Shown: positions 46,134 to 56,044, counted from the first letter of the stretch. The stretch is 64,000 nucleotides of DNA from Shewanella violacea DSS12 (GCF_000091325.1 NC_014012.1:3480500-3544499), one strand, 5' to 3'. The notes: generated from the letters alone by a model not told the origin. Translations and numbers: made by a program.

Positions 46134-46373
46134 ATGGCCTGTAACGAGTATGAGTCGTCAGTTTTTGCGCAAAAGCTGGGGCGTTGTAAATCCTGTATGT
46201 GGCAACTCAGCTTGCTATCGGCATTGAGTTGGCCACTATGGTGGGGACTCTATTGGGATACTCCCTATAGAGTCGAGTCCATCGCCCTGGTGTTCTTTTG
46301 TATCAGCTTTACAGGGCTTTTGCTGGCTCACCTTGTCGTATTTGGCTATCGTTCACTGACACACAGAAGTTAA
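46134..46373 (+). CDS. Small membrane protein, DUF3624-like
   Basis: A 79-residue protein with a conserved cysteine-containing N-terminus (MACNEYESSVFAQKLGRCKSCMWQLS) cited here in part as KLGRCKSCMW and two membrane segments (about 27-43 and 50-70). This matches the small DUF3624 family of Vibrio and Shewanella; role unknown. It follows menA by 75 bases on the same strand and may be in its transcript. Confidence 0.7.
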   Translation: MACNEYESSVFAQKLGRCKSCMWQLSLLSALSWPLWWGLYWDTPYRVESIALVFFCISFTGLLLAHLVVFGYRSLTHRS

Positions 46374-46383
46374 ACTAGCTAGT

Positions 46384-47766
46384 TTACAGCTGGGCTTCAG
46401 TCACTGGCTGCAAAACAACTGACGCTAGCTTGTCGCTAATTTCGAAGAATCTGGGACGAAGTGCAAACTCATCATCTAAGCAGCTGTCTCTGATTTGTAC
46501 TAACCCAGACAAGAGCGCTTGCTGGCCCGATTTCTCGGCTTCATCGTTTAAGTGTTTCGCATTAACGGACAAGAGATCGTCCAGTAGACAGCCAAAGGCT
46601 CTAACTTCTATGGCTTGCATCGCCTCTCTTTGTCGCTCAGGTAGCACAGATAATTCCGACGAGGCACCAAAATCACCAAATAGCATCTCAGCATCACTAT
46701 TAATCATGGTGTTGTGGGCATAGAGATCCCCATGACTCACAGCTTGACGGTGCAGATGTGTCATAGTCGCCGCCATCTGCTGTAAAATTTTAGCGATTTG
46801 TGACACGCTAAACTGAGTCCCGGATTCGAAGGTATCTCGTGTACAAGTTACCAGAGAGGGTGGCAGACCTAAGTTAAAGAAACTCGGCGGGATCAATTCC
46901 ATCACCAGACCCAGATGCTCTTGCTCGTTTATCTGAGAGATGACTTTAATAAGGTTTGTATGCTCACCAGCCTGCAAACAACAGGCTAGTTCATCGGCAG
47001 GATAACCATCACTAGTGACCTCACCCTTAAACAGTTTTACCGCGATAGTATCAGGCGTGCCATGTAAGCTAACAGGCTGGTGATTCCACTGACCTTTATA
47101 GATGACACCGGATGCGCCCTCACCGAGTTGCTCGGCTAAGTCGATATCTGTCATCTTAACCGTGAGCATAGCCTTGACCATCGAAGGCTCGCTAATTGAA
47201 GCATTATTATCCAGAGGATTACCAGCGAATGCTAACCAAGCTAGCTTAGGTAATTGCAATAACCAATCGGGAAGATGAGTAAGTTGGTTTGCCGATAAAC
47301 GTACTAATTCTAGATTTTTACAATTAGCCATAGACTCAGGCAGCGACGAGAGACGATTCCCCGCCAGGGCGAGCTTCTGCAGGCGATACAGTTGCCCCAT
47401 AGAATCAGGTAATGCCTCGATTTTATTATCGGTTAAGATTAACCAGCGAGTCTGAACCGGCAAGGCATCTTCGTCGACAGTGCGAATTTTATTCGCCTTA
47501 AAACCTATCATCTCAAGCTTAGGACAATCGGCTAACACCTTAGGTAAGGTTTCAAATTGATTGTTTGACAGGAAAAGAATTCTGAGCTGTGTCAGCCGGC
47601 CAAAGTCATCGGGTAAACTGGATAAGCCATTATTAGAAAGATCCAGCACTTCTAAAGTATCAGCTAAATCAAAGATCTCTCGGGGAAATTCAGTTAGATT
47701 TTCGGCTAACTGTAAACGTATCGTCGATGTTAACTGTCCATTTTTAAGTGCTGCTAATGTTTGCAA
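46384..47766 (-). CDS. Leucine-rich repeat protein kinase
   Basis: A 460-residue protein with an N-terminal block of about seven leucine-rich repeats (residues 15-185; LDLSNNGLSSLPDDF is typical) and a C-terminal protein kinase domain. Kinase landmarks: glycine loop GEGASG at 215-220, ATP lysine in AVKLFK at 242-247, catalytic loop HGDLYAHN at 345-352 in place of HRDLKxxN, and GDFGAS at 364-369 for DFG. The catalytic Asp and Asn are present, so activity is plausible. The LRR-kinase layout recalls plant and eukaryotic receptors but is cytosolic, with no signal peptide. Similar proteins are known in gamma-proteobacteria; substrate unknown. Confidence 0.9.
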   Translation of the reverse strand: MQTLAALKNGQLTSTIRLQLAENLTEFPREIFDLADTLEVLDLSNNGLSSLPDDFGRLTQLRILFLSNNQFETLPKVLADCPKLEMIGFKANKIRTVDEDALPVQTRWLILTDNKIEALPDSMGQLYRLQKLALAGNRLSSLPESMANCKNLELVRLSANQLTHLPDWLLQLPKLAWLAFAGNPLDNNASISEPSMVKAMLTVKMTDIDLAEQLGEGASGVIYKGQWNHQPVSLHGTPDTIAVKLFKGEVTSDGYPADELACCLQAGEHTNLIKVISQINEQEHLGLVMELIPPSFFNLGLPPSLVTCTRDTFESGTQFSVSQIAKILQQMAATMTHLHRQAVSHGDLYAHNTMINSDAEMLFGDFGASSELSVLPERQREAMQAIEVRAFGCLLDDLLSVNAKHLNDEAEKSGQQALLSGLVQIRDSCLDDEFALRPRFFEISDKLASVVLQPVTEAQL

Positions 47767-47872
47767 ACCTGATCACTCTACTTATCATTGAAAATAGCGC
47801 GACATGATATAGCATATATCCATCTTGAGAAAGGAATGGAGAGCGCTCCTAGTAAAGTGCCAGGCTTCACAG

Positions 47873-48310
47873 TTACATTGATAAAGTTACCAGCTCTTTC
47901 TTCAACCAGCATCTACTGTGTCCCAGAGGATAATTCTCTAACTCACCAAATACCGAATAACCAAGATTCTTGTAAAAATCCGCAGCCTGAAAGGTAAAAC
48001 TGGTTAGATGAGAGTGAGTACACTCGAGCGCTATGGCTTTATCTTCAATCATATATAGTAATTTCTTGCCCAATCCTTGCCCTCTCAATGACTCGCTCAC
48101 CCAGAGTGAATCGATCCACAGCCAGCCCCAATTATCACAATTACCTTGTACCCCGCCCAATATTTCGCCCTGGTCATCTCGTAATAAAAAACACAGATCA
48201 TGTCGACCGGTTTTGCCCACTTTGGCGCTAATGGCTTGCTCTATTCCGTCCCACAATATTTGCTGTTCATCGTGAGTTAGTGTTTGTTGAAAATTGATCT
48301 CATGGGTCAT
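47873..48310 (-). CDS. GNAT-family N-acetyltransferase
   Basis: A 145-residue acetyltransferase of the GNAT fold: acceptor strand FLLRDDQGEILGGVQG, acetyl-CoA pyrophosphate loop SLRGQGLGKKLL near 82-93, and the FYKNLGYSVFGELENY C-terminal beta bulge. Substrate unknown. It lies head to head with the U32 gene. Confidence 0.88.
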   Translation of the reverse strand: MTHEINFQQTLTHDEQQILWDGIEQAISAKVGKTGRHDLCFLLRDDQGEILGGVQGNCDNWGWLWIDSLWVSESLRGQGLGKKLLYMIEDKAIALECTHSHLTSFTFQAADFYKNLGYSVFGELENYPLGHSRCWLKKELVTLSM

Positions 48311-48580
48311 AAAAACTTACCTTCTATTACTGTCTTTTAATCGACTTTGGGGATTCAGGCTTAAGCTAATCATTCAAACTGATCAAATCAAATAACTAAG
48401 ACAAACATGACGAAAATTCAACTTAACAAGCTGATGCGGTTAATAAATAAGATGTCGAAATCCCCAAGAGTGTTTAGCTAACTAATCCATCAAAACCTAA
48501 TGTATGGCAATGCTGGCGGGATGCGGGTAAAATCGCCCCTCAAAAAATGATAATCGAATAATTGAGTGAGTCAGTCTGAG

Positions 48581-50858
48581 ATGAGTAGAAAAATTGAGTT
48601 GTTAGCGCCTGGCGGTGATGTTGAAGCGATAAAGGCCGCTATTGTGGCCGGTGCCAACGCCGTATATTGTGGTTTAGACACATTTAATGCCCGTAACCGG
48701 GCCGCCAACCTTTCATTTGATGATCTCTGTGGCATCTTAAGGCTAGCTCATCAGTATGAATGTGAAGTCTTCCTGACTTTAAACGTGGTGATATTGGAGC
48801 ATGAACTCCCGGCGCTATTTAAGTTATTGAATCAACTGGTCAACACCAGTTTAGATGGCATTATAGTTCAAGATCTCGGTCTGTTTAATCTGGTTAAGAA
48901 GCACTTCCCAAGCTTAGACATTCACGCATCGACTCAGCTAACCACCCACAACGAAGGTCAGATTCACTTCCTCAGCAGAGTCGGTGCATCTCGCGTCAAC
49001 CTATCAAGAGAATTGAACTTAGGTGAGATAAAATCACTCACAGCCCTGGCTCATGAACATGATATGTTGACCGAAGTCTTTGTTCACGGCTCCCTTTGTA
49101 TCGCCTTCTCTGGCCAGTGTTATTCGAGCTCAGTCAGTGTAGGTAATTCAGGTAACCGAGGCCGTTGTAGTCAGGCTTGTCGTGATGAATATGAAGAGAC
49201 GGCTGCAGGCAATAAATTCCCTTTGAATCTAAAAGATAATTCAGCCTATTTTGATCTACCCGAGCTAGTCGATGCTCAGGTCGACTCACTTAAGATTGAA
49301 GGCCGAATTAAGGGCGCACACTATGTTTATACTGTCGTCGATAGCTGGCGCAAGCAGATCAACCAGTTTGTTGAGACAGGCAAGCTACTGGAAGATGACA
49401 CTAACCTTTACAAGGTCTTTAACCGTGATTTTACCAACTCATTCTTGAAGGGTAATCTCACTAAAGATATGTTTATCGATAACCCTCGCGATAACAGTGT
49501 TAATCACGCGGTATCAAAACACAACGCCCATCTCAGTGGTGCAGATTCAAGCAGTAAAACACACTCTAAAAACCGATAAAAATGAGCTGGGTGCCACACT
49601 TGAAGATAAGATCCAATATCTTAATATCGACAAGATGCTACTCAGTTTACGCTTCTGTGGACAGCAAGATCAGCCGTTAGTTATACAGGCAAGTGTCGAG
49701 ACTATTTCGACTCAGGTCGAAGGAGGTAATCGAGTCGAAACATTCTCGGTGCAATCAGACTCTATGATGCGAGCCTCGGATAAATCGCCATTAGATAAAG
49801 AAGCACTGGAGAAACGTTTCAGAAGTTTCAATAATGCTGATTATATTATACAAGAATATGATTTTAGTGGGTTATCTACAGGTCTGAGCATTCCATTTAA
49901 AGACCTGACGGCGCTTAAAAATAGATTAGCATTTTTACTCAATAACTCGGTGGATGTGATCTCCCCCGTCGAGCTACCAAAACTGCAACAGCATGCCAAG
50001 GTAGACGATAAGCCAGGCCTTTCTTTGCTGATCAGTGACGAGAAAGATGCTCACCTCGGCGATGTTACCGATGCCGACATCTACTTTAAGTTACCTGAGA
50101 GCTTTAAGAAAAACTGCGATAAATATATTGAGCTATTGAAGCGTAATCCAAGATTCATCCCTTGGTTCCCGGCGGTACTGATCGGCAAAGACTATCTCGA
50201 AGCCGTGAGAATTCTCGAAGAAGTTAAGCCTGCACATATCGTCAGTAATAACACCGGCGTTGCCTATAAGGCCTTCGAGATGGGAATAGAGTGGATTGCT
50301 GGACCATTTTTAAATACCACTAACTCCTATGCCCTTAACACCCTTCAAGAAGACTTGAACTGTTCTGGTGCCTTTATCTCTAACGAAATTAATCGTATGC
50401 AGATAAGAAACTTAAAGCGTCCACCAGGATTTAAGTTGCTCTACAGCATCTATCATCCCATTTTGATGATGACCAGTCGCCAATGTTTCTTCCAACAGAC
50501 TGTAGGTTGTAACAAGCCGAGTATCGAAGATGGCTGTATGCTCAAATGTGAGAAAGCCACCACGATAACCAATGTCAAAGGGATCTCATTTGCCGTCGAT
50601 AAGCAAAAAGGCGGTTACCCGAGTATCTATAACGACGAGCAGTTCTTAAACTTAGATGTGATCCAAGATTACTCTAATCTGTTCGATGAGTTCTTTATCG
50701 ACCTGACCGATATCGGCTCAGGCTCTAAAGCCAAGCTGGATAAGATTCAGCTTATTGAACATTTTGAAAACCTGCTACAGGGCAGTGAAGACGCAAAGAT
50801 ACAGCTAGATTCTATGGTGACAGTGTCGACACATGCTCAATATAAGCAAGGTCTGTAA
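48581..50858 (+). pseudogene. U32-family peptidase / RNA-modification protein, split by a frameshift
   Basis: Two adjoining frames together form one approximately 760-residue U32 protein. The first part (to the stop at 49577-49579) holds KIELLAPGGD, VEAIKAAIVAGANAVYCGL, CYSSSVSVGNSGNRGRC and MFIDNPRDNS; the second, in the +1-shifted frame, continues the domain through CFFQQTVGCNKP to the C-terminus. The frames overlap around 49497-49579; the shift most likely lies near the A-rich stretch 49545-49580, by one inserted base. Relatives (YegQ, RlhA, TrhP) act in hydroxylation of tRNA or 23S rRNA. A real mutation, a sequencing error and programmed shifting all fit. Start at ATG 48581; a GTG lies 15 bases upstream. 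Functional status unknown. Confidence 0.75.
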
Positions 50859-50977
50859 TCGATCCTGTAATATTTTAGAATGAGTAGCCTATCTGTTTTT
50901 CTAGATGGGCTGCTCTTGCTTTAGTCAGTCTGTTTCTTTCTTAATCCTTAAAGAGCCAATAGAAGCGATAACACCCT

Positions 50978-51718
50978 ATGAGCCAGCTCCCCTTACCTAC
51001 TCTCTATTCACTGCAGCACTGCCCCTATGCCATGCGAGCCCGCTTAGGCTTGTTACTGGCAAAACAAAAGGTGATGCTCAAAGCCGTAGTCACTAAAAAC
51101 AAACCCGAGGAGATGCTAGCTTTCTCTCCCAAGGGCACAGTGCCAGTACTGGTGCTTGAAGATGTGATAGAGAATAACGATGAGATTGTGAAAGGAAGCG
51201 AGGTAGAGGTTGAGCTTAAGGCCGAGAGCTCAGACAAAACCAAACCGCCAAGAATCATAGATGAAAGTGTGGATATCATGCTTTGGGCACTGAATATAAA
51301 CGACCCTGATGATCTACTGTTAAGCCAAAGACCTGAAGCGCTACCCGCTATGCTCGAATTGATCAGGTATAACGATAAGGTGTTCAAGCCATTACTCGAG
51401 CAATATAAAGATGCCAAACGCTACCATATAGACACAGAAGCCGATTTAAGAACACAGTGCGAGTCATTTATACAAGCATTAGAGCTACGCCTGTCACAGC
51501 ATCAATACCTAATGGGCGACAGCCTAAGTTTACTTGATTTTGCACTACTGCCCTTCGTGCGTCAGTTTGCCCGAGTCGATCGCCATTGGTATTTGCAATC
51601 TCCCTACCCGCTACTTAGACAGTGGTTAAAAGACCATTTAAACCGGCCGCTATTTTCCCGAATGATGAAAAAGTTTCCGCTCTATTTAGAGACTGGAGAA
51701 GCCTACCCTTTTGGTTGA
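50978..51718 (+). CDS. Glutathione S-transferase family protein
   Basis: A 246-residue GST-like protein with an N-terminal thioredoxin-fold domain (LYSLQHCPYAMRARLGLL with the CPYA motif in the glutaredoxin position, and GTVPVL) and a C-terminal helical domain from about residue 110. An insert between the domains (about residues 55-85: acidic, NNDEIVKGSEVEVELKAESS) is longer than in usual relatives. CPYA suggests thiol-disulfide activity as in glutaredoxin 2. It follows the U32 gene by 119 bases on the same strand. Confidence 0.88.
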   Translation: MSQLPLPTLYSLQHCPYAMRARLGLLLAKQKVMLKAVVTKNKPEEMLAFSPKGTVPVLVLEDVIENNDEIVKGSEVEVELKAESSDKTKPPRIIDESVDIMLWALNINDPDDLLLSQRPEALPAMLELIRYNDKVFKPLLEQYKDAKRYHIDTEADLRTQCESFIQALELRLSQHQYLMGDSLSLLDFALLPFVRQFARVDRHWYLQSPYPLLRQWLKDHLNRPLFSRMMKKFPLYLETGEAYPFG

Positions 51719-51967
51719 AAAATTCTCTAACTCGCCTGATTGATATTCCGTGCTAGCTAGTATGTGCAAATAAGATACAAGAATGCATATACCGACCCGC
51801 TAATGTAAGCTATTCCTATCAATTGATCTTCTGTAGAGGCATACTGATATTGTTATGTATTGACCTCTAGCTTGAGAATAAAGGCCACTACGTAACCACA
51901 GCCCACAGCCCTTAGGTTGGCTCAAACTAACTTTAGGTTTAAGAGTTTACCTCAAAAGGAAAGCATC

Positions 51968-52084
51968 ATGAGTAAAGGTCAAGACAGTAAAAAGAATGTC
52001 AAAAAGAAACCGCTTTTAACAGCAAAAGAGAAGAAAGCAGCCAAGGCAGCGAAGAAAGGTTCAAGTAGTTCTCTAGCTCATTAA
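51968..52084 (+). CDS. Small lysine-rich protein of 38 residues
   Basis: An ATG with AAGGAAAG upstream opens MSKGQDSKKNVKKKPLLTAK, continuing to a serine-rich end SSSSLAH and a stop at 52082, too short for usual gene calls. It has 15 lysines and alanines and no hydrophobic core; it is followed at once by a terminator. Similar short lysine-rich proteins with KGQD/KKK openings are common in Vibrio and Shewanella, and may be nucleic-acid or ribosome associated, though I know no function. Confidence 0.75.
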   Translation: MSKGQDSKKNVKKKPLLTAKEKKAAKAAKKGSSSSLAH

Positions 52085-52093
52085 GCACTAGAT

Positions 52094-52125
52094 GGCCATC
52101 AAGATTTATCGATGGCCTTTATTTT
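52094..52125 (+). terminator. Terminator of the lysine-rich small gene
   Basis: GGCCATC, ten-base loop, GATGGCC followed by TTTATTTT, 10 bases after the stop. Confidence 0.88.
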
Positions 52126-52595
52126 CCTCGTCAAAAAACAAGCAAAACATCCATTCTAAATAGACTGCAAATACCTCATTGCCTTACTAGTAACAACTTG
52201 CCATCTTGCAGCTTCCTTCAATGACAATATTGTAAATATTTCTCTGGAACATTGAGTGATGAGTAAAGTATCAATGATTTTTAAAAGCCTTTTGACACAA
52301 CTAGGTACACAGTACCAAGCACCAAGCTAATAAACACTTTTATTAGTGCAAATATAACCCCCTCCGCAACAACTCTTACTCAAAGAAAGATAGCGAACGC
52401 CAGCACAGGCATACCTTTTGATAGTAATAAATTCAATGGCGCCGACAAGAATATCGTTAAAATTAGTTTTGATTGCGCCCAGGATTAACTAGGGATACCA
52501 GAGTTAATCATATTGCAACATCAAAGGTGGGCTTTTAATCGCTGGCTACAATGAGACTCGGAGCGGAACCAGCCAAGTGTATGGTGAACTGGTTA
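52126..52595. other. Gene-free AT-rich stretch
   Basis: No supported gene. The hairpin AACCAG...CTGGTT near 52568-52595 just past the DUF2007 gene stop may be a terminator or attC-like fragment; nothing else noted. Confidence 0.4.
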
Positions 52596-52901
52596 TTATG
52601 AGTTTTCACACTGACAATTCCAGCAGATTTCAAAAGATGGGGCATTTTTCTCTGCACAGCTTTTACAGACCCAGTCCTCACCCTTGATGCAAGTCTGTGA
52701 AGACGCCAATATTTCAGTGGCAGACTCAAAATCGGCATCATTGTTAACCCAAAGCTCAGGCCAAGAATCTAAGGCTGAGATTTCACCTACAGCTCCCTGG
52801 GCAAATTCATTTTTGATAAATGTACTTATGCCTTGTGCTTCGATGAGATTTTTCACATTGTTCACCAGAAAACTATTTTCGTTTGAATACACCATCTTCA
52901 T
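52596..52901 (-). CDS. DUF2007-domain protein with C-terminal zinc ribbon
   Basis: A 101-residue protein. Residues 1-68 fit the DUF2007 family (putative small-molecule or signal-sensing domain): VYSNENSFLVNNVKNLIEAQGI, LWVNNDADFESATEIL. The tail WVCKSCAEKNAPSFEICWNCQC has four cysteines in CxxC-x10-CxxC spacing, a zinc ribbon. Cytosolic. Such small genes are often found in integron cassettes and other accessory DNA; the adjacent membrane gene is in the same orientation. Confidence 0.78.
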   Translation of the reverse strand: MKMVYSNENSFLVNNVKNLIEAQGISTFIKNEFAQGAVGEISALDSWPELWVNNDADFESATEILASSQTCIKGEDWVCKSCAEKNAPSFEICWNCQCENS

Positions 52902-53011
52902 AATTGAATCCCCATATCACCCCAATAATAAGTGAACCAAGTGCTGGCACAACTGCTTATGCCGTTTCCTTTGCACAGTGATATCCTTGCAATTGTGTCT
53001 TGCTAGGCTAG

Positions 53012-53497
53012 TTAGAAGTCGTGGCCTAGAGACTTTAGGTGCTCTAGGGCAAGCCTATGGCCACCAAGTAAGGCTGACAATCTAATTTTTGCACCACTTT
53101 TAAACTTTAAAAGGTACCAATTCCCTTGAGAATTAAATTTAATAAATTCAAGATTTTCCCATCTCTCATTTTTAGAACCTGTCCAAGGTGTATGAAATTC
53201 AATTGATTGCTCGTCAAACTTCCCATGAACTTTATATGCTTCACCGAATGAATAAATAGCACAGATCCCGAAACCACCAATCAATCCAATTAGAGCCCAA
53301 AAATCTCGCTCTTCGTTGTATTCCGTAAAGAAAAGTACATATACACAAGCTAATGATATTACCGTGCATGTCCAAGCTAATCCCGAAATAAACAAGCCAA
53401 ATTTTAATTGGCCATCTACGGATTTATTACCGACTTTCGAAGATATAAACGTACAAATCATCACAGCAATAATGCCGCCGATCACACCAGAAACCAC
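53012..53497 (-). CDS. Membrane protein of unknown function
   Basis: A 161-residue protein starting with GTG, because AAGGAG lies seven bases upstream. Three hydrophobic segments (about 1-20, 31-52, 65-84) are followed by a C-terminal beta-type domain of about 75 residues (YKVHGKFDEQSIEFHTPW, NLEFIKFNSQGNWYLLKFK), which resembles the PH-like part of small inner-membrane DUF proteins. No family assigned. An attC-like site lies directly upstream. Confidence 0.65.
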   Translation of the reverse strand: MVSGVIGGIIAVMICTFISSKVGNKSVDGQLKFGLFISGLAWTCTVISLACVYVLFFTEYNEERDFWALIGLIGGFGICAIYSFGEAYKVHGKFDEQSIEFHTPWTGSKNERWENLEFIKFNSQGNWYLLKFKSGAKIRLSALLGGHRLALEHLKSLGHDF

Positions 53498-53518
53498 AAT
53501 TGAACTCCTTTAGATTTA

Positions 53519-53590
53519 TAACGTTTCAATAATCGACAGGCCAACTGGACTGACTTCGAGTTAGACTGCCTGGCAAAAAGTTAGAGCCAC
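53519..53590 (-). other. attC-like site upstream of a membrane protein gene
   Basis: On the minus strand: CTCTAAC, then CCAGGCAGTC, a 13-base centre, and AGTTGGCCTGTCG, ending ATTATTGAAACGTTATAA. The end is like those at 52-75 and 1388-1410 (ATTATTAGGGCGTTAG). Imperfect pairing of arms was traced by eye; the site is less clear than the two at the left edge. Confidence 0.42.
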
Positions 53591-53639
53591 CCATTATTAA
53601 TCAGTAACATACCGAAACTATCAAAAATCATCAATACTC

Positions 53640-54060
53640 TACTTGCCTATAAACCAATCAATAAACCAATCAATAAACGCAGGGCAGGCATATTTTTTTG
53701 TGTTTTATCCCGACGAAAAGAACTTAACTAGAGAGAAACTGCTTGTGAATAATCAAGTGTCGATGCGGCTGCGAGCTTCCCAAAAAAGGACTTTTTGCAG
53801 AGACCACAGGGAAGTGCTTGAATGATATCCTATCTAAGGGCCAGTTCGGCATCCGTGCCTCTCGTTCATAAGCGCATGTCTGCGCCATATTCACCGTCTC
53901 GTAGAACCTACGAGAAGTAAAGAGTGCACATACCTCGCCGGACAGGCGCTAGGTTACAATGAATATAAAAGTTATAAACACACTAGCCAATCATCTGCCC
54001 ATATCTCGCTTGGCAGGCGTTAGATTAAAATGACAGCCAGGCTTTCAAATAAGCTAGCCA
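53640..54060. repeat. Mosaic dispersed repeat region, right copy
   Basis: A 12-bp unit (CCAATCAATAAA) occurs three times at 53648-53680. Then come blocks shared with 1-15 (CCCGACGAAA), 3080 (GGCTGCGAGCTTCC), 39225-39300 (GGCCAGTTCGGCA, TATTCACC) and 3200 (AAACACACTAGC). An imperfect hairpin CTCGTAGAA-CC-TACGAG lies at 53911-53930. No gene supported. Confidence 0.65.
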
Positions 54061-54273
54061 AGAACAAAATACTCAAACGAACCCAAATAAAAAAACAGCA
54101 ATTTATCCATTGCTAGGTGATCTCTTGCTTGTGAAAGGTTAAAATCCCCAGCTCATTTTTTATCGACATTTATCGCCAGATGCCCCCATGAGTCCAGATG
54201 AGACTTGAGCTTCAAGCGCTAAACGTTCAAGACTATTGGTTTATAAGTAGCCGTTTACTAAAAAGACAAGCAG

Positions 54274-55977
54274 ATGCATTCTCCAGAACATTGTTTTACC
54301 TCATTTAAAGCGTCAACCGCAGAATTTACTCTTCCGGAACTTTTTACCTTTCCATTTTATTATGAGCCTCACCCTCTGTGCCTGTTGGCCGCTAGCGAGT
54401 TACAGCAACACCTAGAAACCCAGACTGACTGGCAACACAACTTTGGTTTACATGAAGCTAAAGGCTCTGGCCTCAATGTCCATGGCGCTGATGGCTTAGG
54501 CAAGATGTTCGGTGTACTCCTGGTGAAAAATGAACAGGGTGAGCTAGGTTACCTGTCGGCTTTTTCCGGCAAGATAGCCGATCAAAACTTGCTGCCACAC
54601 TTGGTTCCACCAGTATTTGATATGTTGGCTAAAGACGGATTTTTTATTCCCGAACAAGACAAGATAAACCTGATAAACGCTGAAATCACCGAAGTTAACC
54701 GCGATCCAGACCTGGCACGTTCACAAACTGTATTAGCCGATGAAACTCAGCTCGCTGAACAGCAAATTGCCGCCCATCGCGCCTCTATGATTGAAAATCG
54801 TAAACACAGAAAATCTCAACGTTTGGCGGGTGAGTCCCTCGATGAAGACGCCCTCAAACAACTCGGTATTCAGATGAGTAGAGAGAGCGTGCAGGATAAG
54901 AACCGGCTGAAAGAGTTAAACGTCTATTGGGATGAGCGACTGGCCAATGCCAGATTGGTACATGGCCAATTAAACGAACATCTGTCGGCCTTAAAGCTTA
55001 AACGTAAAACCATGTCCGCCGCCCTGCAACAACGTTTGTTTGATGAGTATCGCTTCTTAAACATAAAGAGTGAGCACAGAAGCTTAGGTGATATCTTTAA
55101 GGGCACCATACATAAGGTCCCCCCAGCAGGCTCAGGCGAGTGCGCCGCGCCTAAGTTATTACATTTCGCCTTTAAACATGGCATGACCCCACTCGCCATG
55201 GCCGAGTTTTGGTGGGGAGAAGCACCAAAATCTGAAATAAGGCAGCATAAGAACTTCTACGGAGCCTGTCAGGGAAAATGTCAGCCTATCTTGGGACATA
55301 TGCTTGAGGGTCTAGCTACCGATGAAAACCCGCTGCTGATCAATCCTGCCGAAGGTAAGCTGCTCGATATCATCTATCAAGATAGAGATATCTTGGTGAT
55401 CAACAAGCCCGCCGAGTTCCTGTCTGTTCCCGGTAGAAACATAGATGACTCAGTGTATTCACGAATTAAGCAGCTTTACCCTGAGGCCACAGGCCCGCTC
55501 ATCGTCCACAGACTCGACATGTCCACCTCAGGCTTGATGGTGATCGCCCTCAACAAGGCGGCCAATAAAAGCTTGCAGAAGCAATTTATCACTCGCACAG
55601 TCAAGAAACGTTATGTCGCCCTGTTAACCGGTGAGTTAAGCCAAGATGAGGGCATAATAAGTTTACCCCTTCGCGGCGATTTTGATGATAGACCCAGGCA
55701 ACTAGTCTGCTTCGAACACGGCAAACCAGCAGAGACTAAATGGCAGGTCATTTCTAGGCGCGACGGACTCACTAAAGTGCACCTCTATCCCAAGACGGGG
55801 CGTACTCATCAACTTAGGGTTCATAGCGCCCACCCTAAAGGCCTGAACATGCCGATTGTCGGTGACGACCTCTATGGTAAAAAGAGCCAACGCCTGCATC
55901 TCCATGCCGAGCTATTAGCTCTCAATCACCCAACAACAGGTGAAGCCATGAGTTTTAGCATAGAGGCAGATTTTTAA
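54274..55977 (+). CDS. RluA-family 23S rRNA/tRNA pseudouridine synthase, long form
   Basis: A 567-residue protein: the C-terminal third is an RluA-type pseudouridine synthase with HRLDMSTSG (catalytic Asp at residue 415), RTHQLRVHSAHP and LHLHAELL. The N-terminal 340 residues are an extra region with a coiled-coil-like segment about 160-260 (rich in Q/E/R: LAEQQIAAHRASMIENRKHRK) and the module GACQGKCQPILGHML with Cys-x3-Cys before the synthase. This long architecture is common in Shewanella and Vibrio. Target RNA unknown. No clear ribosome site; ATG at 54274 follows AAGACAAGCAG. Confidence 0.9.
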   Translation: MHSPEHCFTSFKASTAEFTLPELFTFPFYYEPHPLCLLAASELQQHLETQTDWQHNFGLHEAKGSGLNVHGADGLGKMFGVLLVKNEQGELGYLSAFSGKIADQNLLPHLVPPVFDMLAKDGFFIPEQDKINLINAEITEVNRDPDLARSQTVLADETQLAEQQIAAHRASMIENRKHRKSQRLAGESLDEDALKQLGIQMSRESVQDKNRLKELNVYWDERLANARLVHGQLNEHLSALKLKRKTMSAALQQRLFDEYRFLNIKSEHRSLGDIFKGTIHKVPPAGSGECAAPKLLHFAFKHGMTPLAMAEFWWGEAPKSEIRQHKNFYGACQGKCQPILGHMLEGLATDENPLLINPAEGKLLDIIYQDRDILVINKPAEFLSVPGRNIDDSVYSRIKQLYPEATGPLIVHRLDMSTSGLMVIALNKAANKSLQKQFITRTVKKRYVALLTGELSQDEGIISLPLRGDFDDRPRQLVCFEHGKPAETKWQVISRRDGLTKVHLYPKTGRTHQLRVHSAHPKGLNMPIVGDDLYGKKSQRLHLHAELLALNHPTTGEAMSFSIEADF

Positions 55978-56014
55978 GCACCATTGCTGTTAGCTGTTAG
56001 TTGCTAACGCCCAC

Positions 56015-56044
56015 AAAAAAGGCTTCCAATTGGAAGCCTTTTTT
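56015..56044. terminator. Bidirectional terminator between rluA-type gene and gnd
   Basis: A perfect palindrome, AAAAAAGGCTTCCAA with TTGGAAGCCTTTTTT, gives a 15-bp stem with T-runs on both strands; it lies between two convergent genes. Confidence 0.93.

Noticed and set aside
52535..52741. 68-codon minus-strand frame overlapping the DUF2007 gene
   Set aside because: Shadow of the better-supported DUF2007 gene in another frame.
53643..53825. 60-codon plus-strand frame with INQSINQSIN start
   Set aside because: Produced by the 12-bp repeat; lies in the mosaic repeat region.
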